Shown piece by piece: positions 27,257 through 33,636 of a stretch of 33,636 bases of DNA. A program made the translations under genes and the position numbers. The DNA is from a bacterium. Lineage in GTDB: Bacteria > Patescibacteriota > Minisyncoccia > Phycocordibacterales > SBAW01. The notes beneath the pieces were generated by a model. It searched no databases, had not been told where the DNA came from, and saw only the letters and a program-made list of their open reading frames with translations. The DNA is taken from the NCBI GenBank assembly GCA_021839985.1, contig JAKBZO010000006.1, positions 1 to 33,636 of the forward strand. The letters are read 5' to 3'. Every line of letters begins with the position of its first letter. The first letter of the stretch is position 1.

Positions 27257-27806
27257 TCAAAGTGCCCATCCCTTCCGTGGCAGATCTCTTTTAGCTACTG
27301 TGAACAGTCCTAGTCCACAAACTAAGCGATCGCGTCGCAATACTCGACGCGGCCACGAACTGACAGAGAAAGTGCTCGAGTGGTGCCGCTCACAGTACCC
27401 GAATCTGCGATTCGAGACGGAAGTAACCTACCGGCTTAATCCGCAGGTCGTGGACGGTATTTCAAAGCCGTACTTCAGGGCTGACGTCGTGGGATTCAAT
27501 ACGAAAGGCAAAGAGGTACTGGGAATCGAGATAAAATCGATGCGCGACCACGACACGTTTAGAAAAACCGCCACGGCTATCGGTCAGGCGATGATACTGA
27601 AAGCTGCTTTTGGCAAGGCAATCATGGTGTTCGAGGTGGACCAGACATTCAAGAGCTACAAGTTAGGCCGCTACCAATGGCTCACGAACATAAACTCCGA
27701 GCAAGGTATCGGGGTAGCATTCGTTCAAAAGAGCGTTGCCTTAATCGAGCCGCCGAAGCAGGGCAAGGCACCGGGCCGCACCCTCTTCACACGGCTTAAG
27801 CGGTAG
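27207..27806 (+). CDS. PD-(D/E)xK nuclease-like protein (start uncertain; GTG at 27300 possible)
   Basis: [57 protein letters not shown]-x13-ExK core followed by the QAxxLK.A.GKA pattern. Confidence 0.7.
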   Translation: MSRHSRDMLQRKLLGNSQSAHPFRGRSLLATVNSPSPQTKRSRRNTRRGHELTEKVLEWCRSQYPNLRFETEVTYRLNPQVVDGISKPYFRADVVGFNTKGKEVLGIEIKSMRDHDTFRKTATAIGQAMILKAAFGKAIMVFEVDQTFKSYKLGRYQWLTNINSEQGIGVAFVQKSVALIEPPKQGKAPGRTLFTRLKR

Positions 27807-27816
27807 CGATCCCGTC

Positions 27817-28305
27817 TCAATTTGCCCACTTGATCAAAACGCGGCCCCGCTCGTCTTTGAAGATCCCCGCGGCAATCATGATCAAGTCCACGAGTACCCA
27901 GACGCCGAGGCCGCCGAGAGTAAGCAGCATCAGGATGCCTGTGCCGACCTTGCCGACGTAGAAGCGGTGGACGCCGAGCACACCGAGGAACAAACAGGGA
28001 AGCAGCGCAATAAGTCTGAGCTTAGGAGACGGTGGTAGCGCCGATGCGCCCATTGCCGCAGACGTTGTGAGTCCTCTCGAGTCGACCGTGGGATCACTAC
28101 CGTTTTTTACTATCCGACGGAACGTCATTATGCGAGGGCTGCCGAATAAATCGCTCGTCGTGTTCATCATCTCCCAGCCATCCTTTGCCAAGTTCTCCGT
28201 TGCTGACGCCGCTCGTGCTGGAAAACGCATGGTCCAAAAACCGTACAACCCCCTGTTGCGCCTCATTAGATTGACCGTTTTGTATTCGTAGTTTTCAGAT
28301 CCCAT
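27817..28305 (-). CDS. TM2 domain-containing membrane protein
   Basis: RLIALLPCLFLGVLGVHRFYVGKVGTGILMLLTLGGLGVWVLVDLIMIAAGIFKDERG is a TM2 signature. Confidence 0.9.
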   Translation of the reverse strand: MGSENYEYKTVNLMRRNRGLYGFWTMRFPARAASATENLAKDGWEMMNTTSDLFGSPRIMTFRRIVKNGSDPTVDSRGLTTSAAMGASALPPSPKLRLIALLPCLFLGVLGVHRFYVGKVGTGILMLLTLGGLGVWVLVDLIMIAAGIFKDERGRVLIKWAN

Positions 28306-28326
28306 AGAACATCTTGCCTAGGGCAA

Positions 28327-28953
28327 CTAGAAATTGAACCCGTTGATGACGGCGTGCTTCGAGATGTCATTCCCGGTCAGTCGGTCGGTCGCAGTGTAGG
28401 CTTCGATACTCATGCTCGTGGCGGTGGGCGCGTTTACGTCGATCTCAAGTGTGCCGTCTGCCGGAATTTCGCCTTCAGGCATCGGCAGGTACCATTGATC
28501 GGTCGGCCAGACGTTCTTGGCATCGAGCGAAGTTGCGCCGAAGGAATTTTCCATCAGGTGTCCGCCCGTGCTTACGGAGAGAACTGGCGTGCCGCGAGGC
28601 ACGGTGATCGCGATGCTGTTAAGGATGACTGGATCCTTCCCGGCCGTAATGAAGAAGGTGCCGAGCGTCCCTGGTGTGATAGTGAGAGCCGACGCGGGAG
28701 CTGGAGTGGGTGTCGCTACCGGCGTCGACGCCGGTGTGACCGTAGCGGTCGGCGGCGTTTGTATCGGCGTTGCTACTGGCGCCGTCTGCGTTGCCGTCGG
28801 AAGCGGTCCCGTGTTACCGACCGGGGCAGTCATGACGACCGTCGCCGGCGTTGCGGCGTTCGTGAGGATCGCGTTGACGTTGTTCACGGTCGACTGCGAT
28901 ACCCCGAATGATAAGAGTAGTTGTAGAATTGCTGCGATTTGTAATGCGGTCAT
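28327..28953 (-). CDS. Hypothetical protein with Pro/Thr/Ala-rich linker and beta-rich C-terminal domain
   Basis: MTALQIAAILQLLLSFGVSQSTVNNVNAIL + TPIQTPPTATVTPASTPVATPTPAPAS linker; RBS gaaaggatc before ATG. Confidence 0.7.
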   Translation of the reverse strand: MTALQIAAILQLLLSFGVSQSTVNNVNAILTNAATPATVVMTAPVGNTGPLPTATQTAPVATPIQTPPTATVTPASTPVATPTPAPASALTITPGTLGTFFITAGKDPVILNSIAITVPRGTPVLSVSTGGHLMENSFGATSLDAKNVWPTDQWYLPMPEGEIPADGTLEIDVNAPTATSMSIEAYTATDRLTGNDISKHAVINGFNF

Positions 28954-28990
28954 AGTGATCCTTTCGCTTAATTGCTAAGCAACTGAATGC

Positions 28991-29105
28991 GGGAAACTGA
29001 ATGGCTACAGAAAACCCGCCACGGGTTCCGGCTTGCGCCGGACGTACAGGTTTCCCCATACGGCGGATCACGCAACCCCATGACGGGTTTTCTATGCGTG
29101 ATCCG
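28991..29105. ncRNA. Candidate structured RNA / cis element (strand not determined)
   Basis: Closing helix gggaaac/gtttccc around two perfect hairpins (aacccg-cca-cgggtt; tccggc-ttgc-gccgga), then an 11-bp helix cggatcacgca/tgcgtgatccg with inner accc/gggt. Confidence 0.45.
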
Positions 29106-29243
29106 ACCGGAAGCCATGCCACCGTTGCCGATGGTTTAGGCCCTGCCCTCTCGGGCTATTCAATTGTTCCTAAATGTTAGCATCGGCGGCGCGTAAGTAC
29201 CACTCCTTTTGCTAGCGGCGGCGATGGGGCCTAGAATGGAGTA

Positions 29244-30008
29244 ATGACGGCGGCAAACGATCTCGATGTGCGACGAGTTGAGTTTATAAGCGATCGGTTA
29301 AAGCAACGACTTAAGCAATCCGGAAAAACCTCTCTCATTTTTACCTTTGAAGAAATAGAGCAAATGCCATTATTCGGCAACCGCCTTGCGTTCGTTCATA
29401 CTCTCGAACTCATCCAAAAGCATTCCAAGAGAATGGTGTGTTTTGATAGCGCCGATAGCCCGCAGCAAATCCTGCCCGGTGGTTTCAGATCACCGGGCGG
29501 AAGCTCAGTCATGGACGCATTCGGTTCTGTGTTACCGCCGACGATCGTGCCATCGCAGCCGATTGGCTACACGGTGTCCATCACGTCTGACCCGAAGAAA
29601 CTCGATGTGTATTTCAACATGGTGCAAAAAGGAATCACGTCAAAATTCGAAGGCAGAGAGATTCGCTCCATTGAGGTGATTGAGAGTGATGTAGATTCAA
29701 AGGCTACTTTCATGATCAACGAAAACCCCGAGCACTGTCTGAAGCTGAAGCCGAAAAACTACTGGGAGAAATTAGTCGATGTCGCGAAGGACGGATCCAC
29801 CCACAGTAATAACGCCCGAGCCGTTGCTGACTACTTCAACAGCAACGACAAATGCCCCCTGTACACAAAGACCAAGAGAAAAAACTTCGGGTACACCCTG
29901 ACGCGTTTGTTGGTGGTCGACAACGATACTCTACGCCCTGCTCTGGGAGTTCGAATAGAAATAAAAACCCGCAAATCCATTGCTCAAAGAAAGAAGAAAA
30001 CCGCTTAA
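29244..30008 (+). CDS. Hypothetical protein
   Basis: 254-aa ORF in an accessory region, followed by an intrinsic terminator. Confidence 0.65.
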   Translation: MTAANDLDVRRVEFISDRLKQRLKQSGKTSLIFTFEEIEQMPLFGNRLAFVHTLELIQKHSKRMVCFDSADSPQQILPGGFRSPGGSSVMDAFGSVLPPTIVPSQPIGYTVSITSDPKKLDVYFNMVQKGITSKFEGREIRSIEVIESDVDSKATFMINENPEHCLKLKPKNYWEKLVDVAKDGSTHSNNARAVADYFNSNDKCPLYTKTKRKNFGYTLTRLLVVDNDTLRPALGVRIEIKTRKSIAQRKKKTA

Positions 30009-30044
30009 GATTACTTAAGTGTGGATAACTCCAGTGTCGAGAGG

Positions 30045-30079
30045 AATCCGCTGTGAAAAATCAGCGGATTTTTTCTTTT
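30045..30079 (+). terminator. Rho-independent terminator
   Basis: aatccgctg...cagcggatt followed by tttttctttt. Confidence 0.9.
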
Positions 30080-30122
30080 ACAAAAACCAGCTTGAGTAAT
30101 TTTTATTTGGGATTCTGCGACC

Positions 30123-30332
30123 ATGCTTCCTTCGAAGGCACGGCGCGAACTTAAAGAAATTATAGCACGCGATTACGGCGTGATGATCTCCGACGACCAA
30201 GCAGAGGAACTTGGTGTTTCTCTGCTGCGCATTACTCGTGTGGGCCTCGCTGCTCTCGCCCGAGCGAACGACCAAAGGTCGCTCGTTCAGGCGAGGGAAA
30301 GCAATTCCCTCGAGAGCAAAACAAGCGGGTAG
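30123..30332 (+). CDS. Small hypothetical protein
   Basis: MLPSKARRELKEIIARDYGVMISDDQAEELGVSLLRITRVGLAALARAN: coding-like amphipathic helices; the C-terminal third may be read-through. Confidence 0.55.
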   Translation: MLPSKARRELKEIIARDYGVMISDDQAEELGVSLLRITRVGLAALARANDQRSLVQARESNSLESKTSG

Positions 30333-30348
30333 GAATGTCCGCCTCTGC

Positions 30349-30492
30349 CAAGCCCCGGGCGAATCTGTACAGGGCTTGTAAAAACAAAACAGGTACAGGA
30401 TGGCTCCGTGATCCCGCGGTACAGGGATGGCCGAGTATCGGCGTAAAAGCCAGCCACTGGTTGCGGTGTAGCGAGAGGTTCCTAACGCAACC
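30349..30492 (+). ncRNA. Candidate multi-helix structured RNA upstream of the recombinase
   Basis: caagccc/gggcttg; ctgtac/gtacag; tggct/agcca enclosing atccc/gggat and ccga/tcgg; ggttgcg/cgcaacc; no convincing ORF. Confidence 0.4.
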
Positions 30493-30604
30493 ATGCTTCA
30501 GCAGCGGAATGCGCTTGCGCTCCTCCGACTGACAACTGGAACCAAGTCGCCCTCCGGGAGAAAACGGATCAAGGGCACGGCGATACCTCTTAGGCAACAG
30601 CCAT

Positions 30605-30634
30605 GGGGTAAGGGGGATTTAGGGGGTTCAGGGG
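30605..30634 (+). other. G-quadruplex motif
   Basis: GGGG-taa-GGGGG-attta-GGGGG-ttca-GGGG. Confidence 0.75.
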
Positions 30635-30761
30635 CTCTGGCACTCGGGCCAAGTATCAGCATTATCAGGTTCTTCACTTCCAAGCGAATTATGGACTAGC
30701 TATAAAACGTGTTCTCGATACTGTTCGTTGTAAGCAGCATTAAAAATCAACTCCTAAAACC

Positions 30762-32483
30762 ATGAAAACAAAACACGCAAAATTGAATTACAAACCATAC
30801 GCGCGCAAGTCGAGTGAAGCCGAAGACAAGCAAGCGCTCTCGATCGACTCGCAGAAAGACGAACTCAAGAAACTCGGCGCGAGCAAAGGAATCGCGCTAC
30901 ACGACGACGACTTCCTGACCGAAGCGCACTCGGCAAAGACCGCATTCGCGCGGCCCGTCTTCGAGCAGCTGATCAAACTCATTGAACAGGGCAAGGTGCA
31001 AGGCATCATCGTGTGGCATCCGAACCGACTCTCGCGCAACGCCGTCGACGCCGCGCGTCTCATCCAGCTCATGGACGAGGGCAAGCTCGTTGAGATCGTC
31101 ACGCCGAGCCAGACTTTCCGCGACACACCGCAGGACAAGTTCTTCTTCACGCTCCTTACGAGCCAAGCGAAGATGGAGAACGACGCCAAGGGTATTGACG
31201 TGAAGCGCGGCCTGCGCAAGAAGAACGAGATGGGGTACCCGGCCGGCGTCGCAAAGCTCGGCTACATCAACGACTACGGCGAGAAGGGTTCACGCAAGCT
31301 CATGGCCGATCCGGAGCGCTTCGAGCTCGTGAAGCAGCTCCTCCAGATGTTCCTTACTGGCAAACACTCCGCCAGAGCGCTCCTGCGGTATTCAAACGAT
31401 GTGCTGCACATTAAGACCATTCAACGCAAGAAAGAGGGCGGCCGGCCGATCCAGCTCTCGCGCATTTATGCCGCACTTCGCGATCCGTTTTATGCCGGAT
31501 TTTTCTACGGTACCGACGAGAACGGCGAGACGAAGCGGTACGAGGTCAACGAGGCCGTGCCGCGAATGATCACGGAGGTACAGTATTGGCAGATTCAAGA
31601 CATGCTCGGCCGCGACGGCGTGCCGCGCCCGATCGTCAACAAGGATACCTTTCCGTACGCCGGCAGGACACGCTGCGGGAATTGCGGCGGTACGGTGATT
31701 GCCGAGCATAAGCATCAGCTCATCTGCCCGAAATGCAAGCACAAGTTTGCATACCGCAACAAAGAGGCCTGCCCGAAGTGCGACGCGCGCATCGACCACA
31801 TGGAAGGCGCGACCTACCTCCACTACACCTACTACCACTGCAACTGGGGAAAAAACGTAACCTGCAAGGAACCGAGCATGGAGGAGACGAAAATGAACGA
31901 GTCGCTCGCGAAACGCGCCAGCGACGAACTGGAGGCCTCCTCGGCCCTTAGCGAGTGGTGCATCGCGAACCTCGAGGTCATAGCCAACGAGGAGCGTAAG
32001 AACGAATATGAGCGCAAGGCGGGACTGGAGCGCGAGCTTGCGCAGAAGGAGAAAGAGAGCGCCGAGCTCATCCGGATGCGCATGAAAGGCCTCATCGAGG
32101 ATGATGACGAGTTCCTGAGATACAAAGAGGCGTTGGAGATCGAGAAGCGCCGCATCAAGGGCGTGCTCGCTGACATGCGTGGCACGGACACCGCGAGCCT
32201 TGAGGAAGCCAAGAAGGCGTTCAGGACGATAGTCGGTCTGAGCGAAGTCTTCAAAAGTGGCACTTTCGAGGAAAAACAAGAGGTCTTGTCGGCTCTCGGT
32301 TCGAACCTAACGTTGAAGGCGCAAATCCTCAATATTTCCAACAAAAAACTGTTCTCAGTGATCTCAAAAGGGCTACTTGAGGCACGACGCAAAAACCCCA
32401 CGTTCGAACCTAGAAAATACGAGGCAGATAAAGACGAAACCGACACTTTCGTGTCGGTTCGTCCTGCTTTGCTCCGGCGGTAG
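30762..32483 (+). CDS. Large serine recombinase (resolvase + recombinase + zinc-ribbon domains)
   Basis: YARKSSEAEDKQALSIDSQKDEL; VQGIIVWHPNRLSRNAVDAARLIQLMD; GYPAGVAKLGYIND; zinc ribbon CGNCGGTVIAEHKHQLICPKCKHKF; C-terminal coiled coil. Confidence 0.95.
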   Translation: MKTKHAKLNYKPYARKSSEAEDKQALSIDSQKDELKKLGASKGIALHDDDFLTEAHSAKTAFARPVFEQLIKLIEQGKVQGIIVWHPNRLSRNAVDAARLIQLMDEGKLVEIVTPSQTFRDTPQDKFFFTLLTSQAKMENDAKGIDVKRGLRKKNEMGYPAGVAKLGYINDYGEKGSRKLMADPERFELVKQLLQMFLTGKHSARALLRYSNDVLHIKTIQRKKEGGRPIQLSRIYAALRDPFYAGFFYGTDENGETKRYEVNEAVPRMITEVQYWQIQDMLGRDGVPRPIVNKDTFPYAGRTRCGNCGGTVIAEHKHQLICPKCKHKFAYRNKEACPKCDARIDHMEGATYLHYTYYHCNWGKNVTCKEPSMEETKMNESLAKRASDELEASSALSEWCIANLEVIANEERKNEYERKAGLERELAQKEKESAELIRMRMKGLIEDDDEFLRYKEALEIEKRRIKGVLADMRGTDTASLEEAKKAFRTIVGLSEVFKSGTFEEKQEVLSALGSNLTLKAQILNISNKKLFSVISKGLLEARRKNPTFEPRKYEADKDETDTFVSVRPALLRR

Positions 32484-32487
32484 GACT
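32472..32487. repeat. attR candidate: 16-bp direct repeat inside the tRNA-Asn 3' end
   Basis: gctccggcggtaggac, identical to 20900-20915. Confidence 0.75.
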
Positions 32488-32543
32488 CGAACCTACAACC
32501 AACTCCTTAACAGGGAGCTGCTCTACCATTGAGCTACACCGGA
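32473..32543 (-). tRNA. tRNA-Asn (anticodon GTT)
   Basis: Minus strand: acceptor tccggtg/cgccgga, anticodon loop ctgttaa, T-arm gtagg-ttcgagt-cctac; CCA not encoded. The D-stem closing pair looks irregular as printed. Confidence 0.9.
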
Positions 32544-32671
32544 ATATATGTTCGCCACTCAATCCATTGAATGACCTGTAGCGCAGTATATAAGGTAATT
32601 ACACGTCGGGCAAGATAGTTCTCGCCGGAGATTTGATCTACCGCGACAATAGCAGCGTCTCACAGAGTCAA

Positions 32672-32780
32672 CTGAAAATCGATGAAATGCGAGGCACGGG
32701 CTGCGAGCGAAGAAGACGTATGTGCTGGTACGGCGACGAGCGAGGCGGGTGCCCGCAACAACGTAGTTCGCGATTTTCAG
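32672..32780. repeat. Intergenic long imperfect hairpin element, copy B
   Basis: ctgaaaatcg (32672-32681) / cgattttcag (32771-32780); shares gatgaaatgc, cgggctgcgagcga, gagcgag and cgtagttcgcgatttt-like blocks with copy A. Confidence 0.8.
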
Positions 32781-32810
32781 CTGCCTGAATTAGCACTCTA
32801 ATTGCACAAC

Positions 32811-33636
32811 TCACCTCCTCAGAAATATCTGACGCGGACTCTTGAATCCAAGGCGCTTGCGTGGCCGGTCATTGAGGAGGCGCACTGAATGGGCAAGTTC
32901 CTCAGGACTGATCAGGTTGAAATCGAGATTCTTCGGGAAATACTGCCGCAACAGACCGTTGGCGTTCTCGTTGGTGCCGCGTTCCCACGCATGGTACGGG
33001 TATGCGAAGTACACCGTCATGCCGCTCTTCTTTTCCAAGTGCTCCCAGTCGCTGAACTCGGTGCCGTTGTCGAGCGTGAAGGTCTTTCGCTGTGCTTTTG
33101 GGATGCGACTGAAGCACTTGAGCGCGAGCGACGTGAGGAGTTGCGCCCGCATCTTGGGCAGGAGGAAAGCGACCAGGTACCCGCTCCTGCGGTCGACGAA
33201 CGTGACGATGCGCACGCGTTTGTCGCGACCCATGACCGTATCGCCCTCCCAGTCGCCGATCCGGGAGCGTCGTTCCACGATCGCAGGCCGCTCGTCGATG
33301 CGGCGCTTCTTTGCTTGCTCCCTGGCTTTCTCGCGGATCTTTGTACCGCGCCTGCGTCGGTATGTTCCTTTCTGGCTTCGCAGGAATCGCTTCAGGTGCG
33401 GCGTGCGCTCGTCGAGGTACCGGTATATGGTGCTTGCCGCAAGCACCCGTCCTTTGGTGGCAAGCGCACCGCCGATCTGTTCAGGAGACCGGTGTTTTTT
33501 CAATTCTTTCACGACCGTACGCAGGAGTGCGCCCTTGAGCGCCCGAATGCCATCCATGGCGGCAACACGCAGCATGCGCTTCCTTCGGCGCACTTCGCGC
33601 ACATCGTATGCGCTCCTGCCTCCATTGCGTGCGATG
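32811..33636 (-). CDS. IS30-family transposase, N-terminus cut by window edge
   Basis: RIGDWEGDTVMGRDKRVRIVTFVDRRSGYLVAFLL; LDNGTEFSDWEHLEK; YFAYPYHAWERGTNENANGLLRQYFPK; LLNDRPRKRLGFKSPRQIF. The frame stays open to the edge (IARNGGRSAYDVREV). Confidence 0.93.
   Translation of the reverse strand, partial: IARNGGRSAYDVREVRRRKRMLRVAAMDGIRALKGALLRTVVKELKKHRSPEQIGGALATKGRVLAASTIYRYLDERTPHLKRFLRSQKGTYRRRRGTKIREKAREQAKKRRIDERPAIVERRSRIGDWEGDTVMGRDKRVRIVTFVDRRSGYLVAFLLPKMRAQLLTSLALKCFSRIPKAQRKTFTLDNGTEFSDWEHLEKKSGMTVYFAYPYHAWERGTNENANGLLRQYFPKNLDFNLISPEELAHSVRLLNDRPRKRLGFKSPRQIFLRR

Larger units (their letters stand above)
20900..32487. mobile_element. tRNA-Asn-associated integrated genomic island with serine recombinase and R-M/defence cargo
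   Basis: 16-bp direct repeats at both ends, one inside the tRNA gene; serine recombinase abutting the tRNA; accessory gene content absent from the flanks. Confidence 0.72.

Noticed and set aside
28814-29122. Minus-strand ORF MAWLPVGSRIENPSWG...
   Set aside because: It lies over the hairpin-rich intergenic module and overlaps the start of the 28327..28953 gene; more likely structured non-coding DNA.
30333-30760. Diversity-generating retroelement or group II intron RNA
   Set aside because: No reverse transcriptase or maturase in the window and no recognisable domain V or template/variable repeat pair.
33311-33538. Plus-strand ORF inside the IS30 transposase
   Set aside because: Antisense to a well-supported transposase with no independent support.

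Overview
The window appears to be bacterial, standard genetic code, mostly GC-rich, and resembles a Candidate Phyla Radiation/Patescibacteria (Parcubacteria-like) chromosome. That taxonomic call is inference from gene content and protein style. Positions 1-20.9 kb are a compact housekeeping region: mreB-mreC-mreD, proS, rseP-like, frr, nth, a holB-like gene, a second mreB, murA, a degenerate priA, a PurO-like gene, def, fmt, phoH, hpf and dgkA. Positions ~20.9-32.5 kb look like an integrated genomic island. It is bounded by an exact 16-bp direct repeat of the 3' end of a tRNA-Asn gene and carries a large serine recombinase whose stop codon lies inside the repeat. Its cargo looks defence-related: a DUF262/DUF1524 GmrSD-like gene split by a frameshift, a divergent PD-(D/E)xK-like protein, a DNA methyltransferase plus XhoI/PaeR7I-family endonuclease pair, and a further PD-(D/E)xK-like protein. 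The island also has two candidate structured RNAs and a G-quadruplex motif. To its right are an intergenic hairpin repeat and an IS30-family transposase cut by the window edge. The least conventional signals are: (i) several unrelated-sequence arrays with a strict 7-nt period, in intergenic regions and in frame inside holB; (ii) a tRNA-Asn 3' end split exactly by a 24-nt insertion containing a perfect hairpin; (iii) a PriA-like protein without recognisable helicase ATPase motifs; (iv) a family of ~110-125 nt hairpin elements between genes. Everything was read by eye; no homology search or folding was run.
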